Shown piece after piece: positions 54,550 through 63,164 of a stretch of DNA of 64,000 nucleotides; position 1 is the first letter of the stretch, and every line of letters starts with the position of its first letter. The translations under genes were made by a program, and so were the position numbers. Location of the stretch: the NCBI GenBank assembly GCA_028876385.1, contig JAGWSF010000090.1, forward strand, positions 1 to 64,000, read 5' to 3'. The notes under the pieces are model-generated. The model saw only the letters and a program-made list of their open reading frames with translations, made no database searches and was not told the DNA's origin. This DNA comes from Acidobacteriota bacterium (GTDB taxonomy: Bacteria; Actinomycetota; Acidimicrobiia; Acidimicrobiales; Palsa-688).

Positions 54550-55401
54550 TCAGCTCAGCCCGCGCTGTCCTCCCTGCCGGATGAGGGGGCGGGGGGCGGC
54601 GAAAGTCCCCTGACCCCTCTCGGCCGCCTCTTTGGAGCCGGTCGTCAGGCCTCCATCGACCACGACCGCCGTACCGCTCACAAACCCGGCGTCGTCGCTG
54701 GACAGCCATAGCGCCGCATGAGCGATGTCATCAGCCAGTCCAGCCCTACCCCTCAGCGGCGTCTTGCGGTCCCGGAAGGTCTCGACCACCTGATCGACGG
54801 CGGTGTGATCGCCCAGGGCCACGTCGGCGGTCATGGCCGTGGCGTGGTTCCCCGGGACGATGGCGACCACTCTCACCCCCCAGGGCCCGAGCTCCGCCGC
54901 AACGTTGCGGGTCAGGCCGATGATGGCCGACTTGGCCGCCGTGTACACGTGGGGTCCGAGGCCGCCCATGACACCTGCGATGCTCGAAGTGGACAGGATC
55001 ACGCCGGACTCCTGTTGCTTCATCACCCGGGCCGCATGCTTCATCCCGAGAAACACCGAGCGCAGGAGCACCCCCATGGTGAATTCGTACTCACTCAGGG
55101 GGATTTCGTCTATGGGCCCGACCGCGCCCACGATGCCGGCGTTGTTGAACATCACGTCGAGGCGACCGAACTGCGCCACCGCGGCGTCGACCGCGGCGGC
55201 CACGTCGTCCTCCGAGGCGACGTCGGTATGACAGAACACAGCCGACGGCCCGATGGATTCTGCGACCGCCCGCCCGAGTTCGTCCTGCACGTCGGCCACC
55301 AGCACCTTGGCTCCCTCAGAGGCCATCAACCGCGCCGTCGCCGCGCCGAAACCGCTGGCCCCACCGGTTATCACCGCGACCTTGCCCTCGACCCTTCCCA
55401 T
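54550..55401 (-). CDS. SDR-family oxidoreductase
   Basis: 283 residues on the opposite strand: TGGASGFG cofactor loop, NNAGIVG, STSSIAGVMGGLGPHVYTAAK with catalytic Tyr and Lys. A 20-residue tail after DGGLTTG is longer than usual. It leads the minus-strand side of the cluster towards the nitroreductase, 62 bp upstream. Confidence 0.92.
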   Translation of the reverse strand: MGRVEGKVAVITGGASGFGAATARLMASEGAKVLVADVQDELGRAVAESIGPSAVFCHTDVASEDDVAAAVDAAVAQFGRLDVMFNNAGIVGAVGPIDEIPLSEYEFTMGVLLRSVFLGMKHAARVMKQQESGVILSTSSIAGVMGGLGPHVYTAAKSAIIGLTRNVAAELGPWGVRVVAIVPGNHATAMTADVALGDHTAVDQVVETFRDRKTPLRGRAGLADDIAHAALWLSSDDAGFVSGTAVVVDGGLTTGSKEAAERGQGTFAAPRPLIRQGGQRGLS

Positions 55402-55463
55402 GATGGCCTACCCCCTTCTCTCGCTCTTGGACCCCATCGCCGACCGCGCCCCGGTCGGCGAGC

Positions 55464-56108
55464 TCACCACTGCTCCCACCGCGCGACAGCCTCGAGCGGC
55501 AGCCGGGAGGCGGGCTTGAAAGCGGTCCCGATGGTGTGGGCCACCGGAATCATGGCGACCTGGGCCACGGAGTCGTATGGGATTCCCAGAATCTCCGCCG
55601 CTTCGCGCTCTCGAGCCAGGTGCATGGTGGTCCAGACCGTCCCGAGACCCCGGTTCCTGGCGGCGAGCATGAAGCTCCACACCGCCGGGACTATGGATCC
55701 CCACCACCCGGCCTGCTCCGAGGACGGCACTCCGTCGCGCCGTCCTTCCTGGCAGGGAACCACGATCCACGGTGCGCGGTGGAAGTTGGCGGCCAGGTAA
55801 GCCGCCGATTCCTGTACCTTCGGCCGGCGCTCGGCCCTGACGTCGCCGTCGGGGTACACGACCGACCGCCCGGACGCGTAGAAGGCCTCGAAACAAGAAC
55901 GGTAGATCTCGGCCAACTGGCGCCGGCGCTCGGCATCGGCAACCACGACGAACTGCCAGGACTGCCGATTGGAACCCGTCGGTGCCTGGATGGCCAGCTG
56001 CAGACACTCCTCGATCAGGGAACGCTCCACCGGTCGATCGAAGTCCAGCCGCTTGCGCACCGCCCGGGTGGTAGCCAGCACCTCGTCAGCACTCAGGTCA
56101 AGAGTCAC
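55464..56108 (-). CDS. Nitroreductase-family flavoprotein
   Basis: 214 residues. FMN-binding starts RAVRKRLDFDRPVERSLIEECL and APTGSNRQSWQFVVV are typical; the C-terminus (AEILGIPYDSVAQVAMIPVAHT) fits the family. Such enzymes reduce nitro groups, enones or quinones with NAD(P)H. The region just upstream carries the palindrome-like AACTGACCGGTAGGT. Confidence 0.9.
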   Translation of the reverse strand: MTLDLSADEVLATTRAVRKRLDFDRPVERSLIEECLQLAIQAPTGSNRQSWQFVVVADAERRRQLAEIYRSCFEAFYASGRSVVYPDGDVRAERRPKVQESAAYLAANFHRAPWIVVPCQEGRRDGVPSSEQAGWWGSIVPAVWSFMLAARNRGLGTVWTTMHLAREREAAEILGIPYDSVAQVAMIPVAHTIGTAFKPASRLPLEAVARWEQW

Positions 56109-56141
56109 GCGATGGGTCTAGCAGAAAGTCGACCGAGATGT

Positions 56142-56156
56142 AACTGACCGGTAGGT
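56142..56156. promoter_or_regulatory. Palindrome-like site before nitroreductase
   Basis: AACTGACCGGTAGGT, partly symmetric around CCGG (TGACCGGTA). Such ACCGGT-centred sites are common TetR-family operators. It lies 34 bp upstream of the nitroreductase ATG. Confidence 0.35.
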
Positions 56157-56173
56157 GGGTTCGCTGACCGCGG

Positions 56174-57706
56174 CTACTGGACCTGCTCCCAGTACTTCGC
56201 CCGCAGGGCCCGCTTGTTCACCTTGGCCATGGTCGTGCGCCCCACACTGTCCACTATGTCGATCGACCGTGGGCACTTGTAGTGGGTGAGCCGCTCGCGA
56301 CAGAACGCGAGGAGCTCCGCTTCAAGGGGAGGATTGGCGGGGTCCTGGGGCACGACCAACGCCTTGAGCTCCTCGCCCATCTCGGCATTGGGAATGCCTA
56401 TGCAGGCGACGTCGGCCACTCCGGGGTGCTGCACCAGAACCTGTTCGCTCTCCGCCGGGTAGATGTTGACACCGCCCGAGACGACCATGTCGGAGAACCG
56501 GTCGGTGATGTAGACGTACCCGTCCTGGTCCATGTAGGCGATCTCGCCGAGGCTGAATACCCCAGGAGCTATGTGTGCGGCTGCCGTCTTGGCTGGATCG
56601 TTGTGGTAGATGATCCCCCGTCCGGTGGTGTCCCGGAAGAAGAGCCGACCCTCGACTCCAGGAGGCACCGGCTGGTCGTCGTCGCCCAGAATGAGAGCCT
56701 CGAACGGCGGAAGGGTCCGGCCCACCGAGCCGGGATGCTCCAGCCACTCCTGGGACGTGATGGAGTTGGTGGTCCCGACCTCGCTGGCGCCGTACGCCTC
56801 GAGGAGGACCGGTCCCCACCATTCGATCATGGCCCGCTTGACCTCCACCGGGCATTTGGCCCCGGTGTGGGTGATGAGCTTCAGCGATGAGACGTCGTAG
56901 CGCCTACGCGTCTCCTCGGGTAACGCCAGCAGCCGGATGAAGTGAGTGGGAACCATGACCGATGTCTCGATCCGGTGCCGCTCTATAGCGGCGAGCGTCG
57001 CCTCCGCATCGAAGCGGCCCATGATCACCGACGGGACGCCGGCGGCCAGCAGCCTGGCCCCCGAGAGCGGACCGGTGTGGTACATCGGCCCCACGACGAG
57101 ATGGGTTCCGTAGACCGCGAAGCGGTTCTCCTTCAGCAACTCCAGGTGCTCGGCCACGGTCTTGCCGCCGGCGAACATCGTCGGCGGCAGATCGGTACCC
57201 TTGGGCCGGCCGGTGGTTCCGCTCGTGTAGAGCAGATGCGGGCGGGGCTCGAGATCGGAGGGCGGATCCCCAGCGTCGCCGGCCATCAGCCACTGCCGCC
57301 AGTCGATCAGCCCCGGCATCGGGGGGCATCGCCAACCGACCACCTGCTCCACTCCGGCCTCGGAGGCCGCCGCCAGACCCCTGTCCACCGTTTCGGGACC
57401 GACGAAGAGGATGCGTGCCGCCGAGTCAGTAAGTATGTAGGCCAGCTCCGGGGCCGTCAGGTGAAAGTTGCAGGGCACCGTTGATGCGCCCGCGATCAGG
57501 CCCCCGATGTGGGCGATGGCGGTCTCGTTGGCGTTCTCCGCGAACACCGCCACCCGACGGTCGGGCCCGAGGTCGCAGGCCAGCAGACGATTGGCCACGC
57601 GGTTCAGCAACTCATCGAGCTCCGCCCAGCCGACCGCCGACCGACCGTCGTCTAGAGCGACCTCGTCGGGCCTGGCCTGGGCCAGCGCGCCAGCGAAGGT
57701 GGTCAC
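56174..57706 (-). CDS. AMP-forming acyl-CoA synthetase
   Basis: About 510 residues from the GTG at 57706, 4 bp after the E1 beta stop. Adenylation motifs: LLYTSGTTGRPKGTD, EAYGASEVGTTN, GRGIIYHNDPAKTA, ITDRFSDMVVSGGVNIYPAE and the C-terminal Lys region GRTTMAKVNKRALR. It activates a carboxylic acid to its CoA thioester. Tight spacing to the E1 genes suggests a common pathway. Confidence 0.93.
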   Translation of the reverse strand: MTTFAGALAQARPDEVALDDGRSAVGWAELDELLNRVANRLLACDLGPDRRVAVFAENANETAIAHIGGLIAGASTVPCNFHLTAPELAYILTDSAARILFVGPETVDRGLAAASEAGVEQVVGWRCPPMPGLIDWRQWLMAGDAGDPPSDLEPRPHLLYTSGTTGRPKGTDLPPTMFAGGKTVAEHLELLKENRFAVYGTHLVVGPMYHTGPLSGARLLAAGVPSVIMGRFDAEATLAAIERHRIETSVMVPTHFIRLLALPEETRRRYDVSSLKLITHTGAKCPVEVKRAMIEWWGPVLLEAYGASEVGTTNSITSQEWLEHPGSVGRTLPPFEALILGDDDQPVPPGVEGRLFFRDTTGRGIIYHNDPAKTAAAHIAPGVFSLGEIAYMDQDGYVYITDRFSDMVVSGGVNIYPAESEQVLVQHPGVADVACIGIPNAEMGEELKALVVPQDPANPPLEAELLAFCRERLTHYKCPRSIDIVDSVGRTTMAKVNKRALRAKYWEQVQ

Positions 57707-57710
57707 GCGC

Positions 57711-58709
57711 CTACTTGGCCGCCCGCCGGATGCCCTCGGCGATGTCGTTGGCGTCCACGACGAACATGCTCTCGAGCTCCGCCGCGTAGGGGATCGGGAC
57801 GTTGGGACCAGCCACGCGCACGACCGGCGTCTGGAGTTCGCCAAAGAAATGCTCATTGATCAGGCAGGAGATCTCAGCGCCCAGACCACCCCGGCGTACG
57901 GCCTGGTGGGCGATGACGGCGCGCTTGGTCCGGCCCACCGATTCGAGGATCGCCTCCTCGTCCATCGGCACCAGTGACCGCAGGTCGATCACTTCGGCCG
58001 AGATTCCTTCGGCGGCCACCTGCCCTGCGGCCTGAAGGGCGAACGACACCTCCCGCCCGTAGGTGATGACGGTGACGTCAGACCCTGCTCGGGCCACGTT
58101 GGCCTTGCCGATGGGCACGGTGTACTCGCCTTCCGGTACCGGGCCCGACACCCAGTAGTTGAGAGTCGGCTCGATGGTGACCACCGGATCGTCGTCGAAT
58201 ATGGCGGACATGAGAAGGCCCTTGGCGTCCGCTGGGTTGGACGCCACCACGACTTTCAAACCAGGGATGTGGGTGACCCAGGACTCGAGCATCTCGGAGT
58301 GCTGCGCGCCGAACTGCATGCCGGCTCCGGCTGCGGTCCTGATGGTGATCGGGACGCCGGTCTGACCGCCCGACATGTAGCGCAGCTTGGCCGCATGGTT
58401 GGAGATCTGATCCATGGCCACCGCGAAGAAGTCCATGAACATGAGTTCGGCGACCGGACGGAAGCCACCGATGGCAGCTCCGATGGCAGCACCAACGATG
58501 GCCTGCTCGGCAATGGGCGTCGACCGCACCCGGTGCTCTCCGTGCTTGGTGGAGAGTCCCTCGGAGATGTGGAAGACCCCTCCCCCGCTCGGGTCATCGA
58601 CATCCTCCCCGAGTAGCAGAACGGTCGGATCCCGGTCCATCGCCAGGTCCAGAGCCTCGTGGATGGCCTGGGCGGTAGTCAGCTTACGGTTGGTCGTGTC
58701 CCCGCTCAT
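57711..58709 (-). CDS. TPP-dependent 2-oxo acid/acetoin dehydrogenase E1 beta subunit
   Basis: 332 residues from the ATG at 58709, which overlaps the E1 alpha stop (ATGA). Transketolase-like: LLLGEDVDDPSGGGVFHISEGL, RVRSTPIAEQAIVGAAIGAA, FMDFFAVAMDQI and VIDLRSLVPMDEEAI. With the alpha subunit it would decarboxylate a 2-oxo acid or cleave an acetoin-like compound. No lipoyl E2 or E3 gene follows; instead an acyl-CoA synthetase does. Confidence 0.93.
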   Translation of the reverse strand: MSGDTTNRKLTTAQAIHEALDLAMDRDPTVLLLGEDVDDPSGGGVFHISEGLSTKHGEHRVRSTPIAEQAIVGAAIGAAIGGFRPVAELMFMDFFAVAMDQISNHAAKLRYMSGGQTGVPITIRTAAGAGMQFGAQHSEMLESWVTHIPGLKVVVASNPADAKGLLMSAIFDDDPVVTIEPTLNYWVSGPVPEGEYTVPIGKANVARAGSDVTVITYGREVSFALQAAGQVAAEGISAEVIDLRSLVPMDEEAILESVGRTKRAVIAHQAVRRGGLGAEISCLINEHFFGELQTPVVRVAGPNVPIPYAAELESMFVVDANDIAEGIRRAAK

Positions 58710-59704
58710 GCCGGCACCACCTCTCCCTTGTAGACGTCCGTGTAGAGCTCCTCCGGCCCGGGTGGTGGACTGTCCAAAGCAAACTGCATGGCGTCGTCGA
58801 TGCGGGCGCTCACCGCCGCCTCTACCTCCGACAGCTCCGCCTCGCTGAAGTGGCCACCATCGAGCAGCCACTTGCGGTAGCCCACAGCCGGATCGGCGTC
58901 CATCGCCGCCTTACGCTCCTCGGGAGGCATGTAACGCATGTTGTCACCGAAGATGTGACCCCAGAAGCGGTAGGTCATGGCCTCGACCAGGGTCGGACCG
59001 CCACCGGTGCGGGCCCGCTCAACGGCCTCGGAGGCCGCCCAGTAGGTCGCCACGGGGTCGTTCCCGTCGACCGTTACCCCGGGCATCTCGTAGGCCACCG
59101 ACCGCTGCGCCACGTGGGTTGCGCTCGTCGCCCACTCGTAGCGGGTGTGCTCGCCGTAGCGATTGTTCTGGCAGACGAAGATGACGGGAAGCTCCCACAC
59201 TGCCGCGAGATTCAGGGCCTCGTGGAAGGCGCCGATGTTGGACGCACCATCCCCGAAGTTCACGATGGTGACCTGATCGGTCCCCTTGAGCTTGCTGGCC
59301 CAGGCCAGCCCGTTGGCTATCGGAAGACCCGAGCCGACCACGCCTGTGGTGACCATCAGGCCGGAGTCGGGATGGGTGACGTGCATGGGGCCGCCCTTGC
59401 CCTTGCACGTGCCCGTCGCTCGCCCGAGGAATTCGGCGAACAGTTCCCGGAGGGGAACCCCCTTGCTGATGTGATCGTGTAGACCCCGGTACATCGTGAC
59501 GCAGTAGTCGTCCTGGCGTAGCACCGCCCCGAAAGCTGCAGAGATGCATTCCTGGCCCTTGGGCGAGTAGTAGGTCGACCGCACCCTTCCACTCGTCAAA
59601 AGGGTCCGGAACCGCTCATCGGCCACGTTGATCGTAGTGACCAATTCGAACATGCGTTCCAGCACGTCCCGCTCCGGCACCCGCTCGCTGGCTGCTTGAC
59701 TCAA
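58706..59704 (-). CDS. TPP-dependent 2-oxo acid/acetoin dehydrogenase E1 alpha subunit
   Basis: 332 residues. TPP-binding motif GDGASNIGAFHEALNLA ... NNRYGEHT and the family start (TYYSPKGQECISAAFGAVL, MYRGLHDHISKGV) are clear. It begins the minus-strand operon E1 alpha, E1 beta, acyl-CoA synthetase. The length of about 330 is closer to acetoin dehydrogenase alpha than to branched-chain E1 alpha. Confidence 0.93.
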   Translation of the reverse strand: MSQAASERVPERDVLERMFELVTTINVADERFRTLLTSGRVRSTYYSPKGQECISAAFGAVLRQDDYCVTMYRGLHDHISKGVPLRELFAEFLGRATGTCKGKGGPMHVTHPDSGLMVTTGVVGSGLPIANGLAWASKLKGTDQVTIVNFGDGASNIGAFHEALNLAAVWELPVIFVCQNNRYGEHTRYEWATSATHVAQRSVAYEMPGVTVDGNDPVATYWAASEAVERARTGGGPTLVEAMTYRFWGHIFGDNMRYMPPEERKAAMDADPAVGYRKWLLDGGHFSEAELSEVEAAVSARIDDAMQFALDSPPPGPEELYTDVYKGEVVPA

Positions 59705-59820
59705 GGCACTCCCCCGTCGTCACTGGGACCGGGCCCATCGATCCCGGCTCGCCCGCCGGAATGCCCGGCGACCCCCAGATTCAAGCACGGATCAGGGCCC
59801 CTCACAAAACCTACTGAGCG

Positions 59821-59837
59821 GTCAATATATAGTTGAC
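59821..59837. promoter_or_regulatory. 17-bp palindrome in divergent promoter
   Basis: GTCAATATATAGTTGAC: perfect 5-bp arms GTCAA/TTGAC around TATATAG, in the 206-bp gap between E1 alpha (minus) and the plus-strand oxygenase operon. The AT-rich centre could double as a -10 region. A likely operator for a TetR-type regulator. Confidence 0.55.
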
Positions 59838-59910
59838 TGGCCCGTGGGGCGTTGTTACCCTTTGCCAAGTTTCGGGCCGTCGCGCCTGGCCTCGGGGAGT
59901 AGAAGGCCGC

Positions 59911-60144
59911 ATGAGAATGGTTCACCCTCTTACATCCGCCGTCTACGAGAGCCAAGAGGACGGCAGCGTGAGAGTCACCGAGACCGACGGTCGTCAGGGA
60001 TGGTTCACCCCGCAGGGCGAACACATCAGGGGCGACCTGCGCTCCGCTGATCCCCACATCATCGACTGGGTCGGCGGCCCCCAGGCCCGCAAGCAGACGG
60101 GGCGACTACGCCTGGAGTCCCGCGGTTCAGGCGAAGCGAGTTGA
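59911..60144 (+). CDS. Small hypothetical protein, first gene of oxygenase operon
   Basis: 77 residues from the ATG at 59911 with AAGG five bases upstream. Sequence MVHPLTSAVYESQEDGSVRVTETDGRQGWFTPQGEHIRGDLRSADPHIIDWVGG looks folded and polar. It precedes the Rieske oxygenase by 19 bp and may be a small partner. No family recognised. Confidence 0.6.
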   Translation: MRMVHPLTSAVYESQEDGSVRVTETDGRQGWFTPQGEHIRGDLRSADPHIIDWVGGPQARKQTGRLRLESRGSGEAS

Positions 60145-60163
60145 GTTCAGGGAGGCCCATCAC

Positions 60164-61543
60164 GTGACCGTCACCGAAAGTCCGGGGTCCGCCGGGGCCC
60201 GCAGCGCTGGTCCTAACGCCCAGGAGATCATGGCCGGCGACAGGGTGGCACCACCGGCGACCCTCCGGATCGAGAGCCAGGTCGACCTGGGGAACTCCGA
60301 TATCCCGGTCGAGAGGTACATATCGAAAGGTTTCCACGACCTCGAGGTGGAGCGGATGTGGAGCCGGGTGTGGCAGGTCGCGGCCCGTGAGGACGATCTT
60401 CCCGAGGTGGGCGACACGGTCGTTTACGACATCGCCGACATGTCCTTCGTCCTGGTCCGGGTGGCCCCCGGGGAGATCAAGGCCTTCTACAACGCCTGTC
60501 TGCATCGTGGGACCCAGTTGCGCACCCGTAGTGGCTTCACGCCCGAACTGCGCTGCCCGTTCCACGGCTGGACGTGGAATCTCGACGGTTCGATCAAGAC
60601 GATCCCCTGCGAATGGGACTTCGCTCACCTGGACCGGGCCGCACTCAGCCTCCCCGAGGCCAAGGTCGGCTCATGGAGCGGTTGGGTGTTCATCAATCCC
60701 GACGAGAACGCCGGCCCGCTCGAGGACTATCTGGGCACGTTCCCCGAGCACTTCATCTGGGACCTGAGCCAGCGCTACAAGAGCCTCCACGTGTCCAAGC
60801 TCATACGCGTGAACTGGAAGGCCTGCCTGGAGGCCTTCATGGAGTCCTACCACGTCATCGCCACACATCCCCAGATCCTCACCTACCTGGGTGACGCCAA
60901 CACCCAGTACGACGTCTTCCCCGGCACCGGACCCGGTCGACCCGGGTGGAGCCGGATGAACACACTGAGCGGGGTCTCGAGCCCTCATCTGGGCCGGCCC
61001 CTACCGCCCCAAGAAGTCCTCGCCGCCCAGCTCGCCTCGTACGGCGTGGAAGCCCCGCCTGTTCCAGCCGGCGAGACGGCTCGGAGGGTGCTGGCCGAGA
61101 CGACCCGGGCCGTCTTCGACCCGAAGCCTCGCAGCGTGCGGGGCGAGAAGCTGTCGGACTCCGAGGCGATCGACAACATCCTCTACTACGTCTTCCCCAA
61201 CTTCCAGCCCTGGGGCGGGATCAGCCCGATCAACTACCGGTTCCGACCAAACGGGAACGACCCTGACAGCTGCATCATGGACGTCATGCTCCTGAGCGAC
61301 TACGAGGGAAGCGAGAAACCCCCGTCGGCCAAGCCCATCCACCTGGGCTTCGATGACGACTGGACCGAGGTCGAGGAACTCGGCGCTCTGGCCATGGTCT
61401 TCAACCAGGACGTCGGCAACCTACCCAGGGTGCAGCGCGGCCTGCGCGCAACTAAGAAGAAGGGCGTCAGCCTCGGGACCTATCAGGAGTCCCGCATCCG
61501 ACAGATCCACCACGAACTCGACTACTGGATCAACCGGCCCTGA
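60164..61543 (+). CDS. Rieske ring-hydroxylating oxygenase alpha subunit
   Basis: 459 residues from a GTG. Rieske cluster motif CLHRGTQL ... CPFHGWTW (about residues 109-132) and mononuclear iron site ESYHVIATHP are complete. It would hydroxylate an aromatic, steroid or similar ring using electrons from a reductase and ferredoxin not found in this window. The F420 oxidoreductase follows 21 bp later, in the same operon. Confidence 0.93.
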   Translation: MTVTESPGSAGARSAGPNAQEIMAGDRVAPPATLRIESQVDLGNSDIPVERYISKGFHDLEVERMWSRVWQVAAREDDLPEVGDTVVYDIADMSFVLVRVAPGEIKAFYNACLHRGTQLRTRSGFTPELRCPFHGWTWNLDGSIKTIPCEWDFAHLDRAALSLPEAKVGSWSGWVFINPDENAGPLEDYLGTFPEHFIWDLSQRYKSLHVSKLIRVNWKACLEAFMESYHVIATHPQILTYLGDANTQYDVFPGTGPGRPGWSRMNTLSGVSSPHLGRPLPPQEVLAAQLASYGVEAPPVPAGETARRVLAETTRAVFDPKPRSVRGEKLSDSEAIDNILYYVFPNFQPWGGISPINYRFRPNGNDPDSCIMDVMLLSDYEGSEKPPSAKPIHLGFDDDWTEVEELGALAMVFNQDVGNLPRVQRGLRATKKKGVSLGTYQESRIRQIHHELDYWINRP

Positions 61544-61564
61544 CCGGTTGAGGAGGAAGGCACG

Positions 61565-62497
61565 ATGGCAAGCAAGCGGCCGTTCAAGTTCGGCGCCAAG
61601 GCGACGAAGGCAGCGTCAGGAAAGGAGTGGGCCGACCTGGCCCGCCAAGCCGAGGACCTCGGATATGTCAGCCTTCAGATCGATGACCACTTCGGCGGCC
61701 AACTGTCGCCGATCCCGGCCTGCATGGCCGCCGCCGCGGTCACGTCGCGCCTACAGGTCGGGACACTGGTGGCCGGCAACGACTTCCGCAACCCTGTGGT
61801 GCTGGCCAAGGAGGCGTCGACGATCGATCTGCTCTCCGACGGTCGATTCATCCTCGGGATCGGCGCCGGCTGGTTGAAGGGCGACTACGCCATCGCCGGC
61901 ATCCACCAGGACGACGCCCACACCCGCATCGAGAGGATGGGGGAAGCAATCGATATCTTCCGTGGCGTGTGGAGCGCTGAGCCTTTCTCCTACAGCGGCG
62001 AGCACTACCAGATCGCCGAGGTCACCGGGTATCCCAAGCCGGTATCGGACATTCCGATCCTCGTGGGCGGCGGCGGCCGGCAGGTGTTGACCCTCGCCGC
62101 GCAGAAAGCCGACATCGTCGGGATCAATCCCAAGATCGTCGGTCGCACCATCAATCCCCGGTCCATGGCCACAGCCGCCGCTGACGTGGTTGACGAAAAG
62201 CTGAGCTGGGTGCGCGAGGGGGCCGGCGATCGCTACGAGCAGATAGAGCTGCAGCTGCAGGTATTCGTAACCGTCGTCACCGACGATCCGATGGCCGTGG
62301 CCGAGAAGCTCGCTCCCAACTTCGGGCTGCCGCCAGAAGTGGTCCTCGCCGCCCCTTACTTCCAGATCGGCCCGCTGGAGAAGATCAAGGACGACCTGGT
62401 CGAGCTCAGGGACCGCTGGGACATCAGCTATATCGCCTTCCAGCAGGACGCCACACAGGCTGTAGCGCCGCTGGTGTCACAGCTGGCCGGCAGCTGA
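61565..62497 (+). CDS. LLM-class F420-dependent oxidoreductase
   Basis: 310 residues, GAGGAAGG ribosome site. The subclass with the start RPFKFGAKATKAASGKEWADLARQAEDLGY and GRFILGIGAGWLKGDY is usually called the MSMEG_2516-like F420-dependent family. It probably reduces or oxidises an intermediate after the Rieske oxygenase. Confidence 0.92.
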   Translation: MASKRPFKFGAKATKAASGKEWADLARQAEDLGYVSLQIDDHFGGQLSPIPACMAAAAVTSRLQVGTLVAGNDFRNPVVLAKEASTIDLLSDGRFILGIGAGWLKGDYAIAGIHQDDAHTRIERMGEAIDIFRGVWSAEPFSYSGEHYQIAEVTGYPKPVSDIPILVGGGGRQVLTLAAQKADIVGINPKIVGRTINPRSMATAAADVVDEKLSWVREGAGDRYEQIELQLQVFVTVVTDDPMAVAEKLAPNFGLPPEVVLAAPYFQIGPLEKIKDDLVELRDRWDISYIAFQQDATQAVAPLVSQLAGS

Positions 62498-62504
62498 TCG
62501 TCCC

Positions 62505-62576
62505 GACGGGACCGACGAGCCCGACGGGACCGACGAGCCCGACGGGACCGACGAGCCCGACGGGACCGACGAGCCC
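62505..62576. repeat. Four exact 18-bp tandem repeats
   Basis: Unit GACGGGACCGACGAGCCC, four perfect copies at 62505, 62523, 62541 and 62559, with degenerate units up to about 62596. It lies in the gap between two convergent gene ends and has no spacers. The length is a multiple of three, and one minus-strand frame through it reads a Val-Gly-Leu-Val-Gly-Pro repeat. Confidence 0.93.
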
Positions 62577-62617
62577 GATCAGCCCGACGAGCCCGTAACA
62601 GGCCTGGACGAGATCGT

Positions 62618-63151
62618 TCAGTCCTCGCTGAACGCCGAGGACTGGGCGGTCGCGGCGCGCATCTTGGCCCCGTCGTAGGCGATGCGCTGAAGAGGGGTGA
62701 TCTCGAAGATGACCCGCCGGGGTGAGTCCAAGAAGCGGGCAAAGCGTCGAGCGTGGTCTGCGTCGTCGGTGTGGATCGCGTGGGCCAGGGCCGGGTAGAA
62801 CCACCGCTTGGTCTCCTCGTCCTCGCGGATCACACAGGTGCCCTTGTAGGTCAAGGCCTTGTTGGCACCGAGTTTGCTGCCCTTGCTGGTGATGGCCAAG
62901 CTGACCCTGGGATCGCGCTTCACGGCCGCCACCCGCTTGCGCTGTGAGCTGGCGGTGCACCAGAAGCGGCCGTCCCTGAAGACGTAGCTCATGATCACGC
63001 CAACCGGCCAGCCCTCCCTGTTGGACCAGATGAAGGTGAGTTCGTTCTGCGCGTCGAGAAGCTCCTGCTCGGTCGAATCGTCGAGCGTGTAGACGCTCAC
63101 ATCCTCATAGTTGTCGATCTCGTCACGGCGTCCATCTTCGTGCGCCCCCAC
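62618..63151 (-). CDS. PPOX-class (F420/FMN) pyridoxamine oxidase-like protein
   Basis: 177 residues from the GTG at 63151, which has GAGGAGGGGG upstream. The split-barrel pattern is present: LLDAQNELTFIWSNREGWPVGVIMSYVFRDGRFWCTASSQRKRVAAVKRDPRVSLAI. Such proteins bind F420 or FMN and reduce or oxidise small substrates. Slightly overlapped upstream frames are not used. Confidence 0.85.
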   Translation of the reverse strand: MGAHEDGRRDEIDNYEDVSVYTLDDSTEQELLDAQNELTFIWSNREGWPVGVIMSYVFRDGRFWCTASSQRKRVAAVKRDPRVSLAITSKGSKLGANKALTYKGTCVIREDEETKRWFYPALAHAIHTDDADHARRFARFLDSPRRVIFEITPLQRIAYDGAKMRAATAQSSAFSED

Positions 63152-63164
63152 CCGTCCCCCTCCT

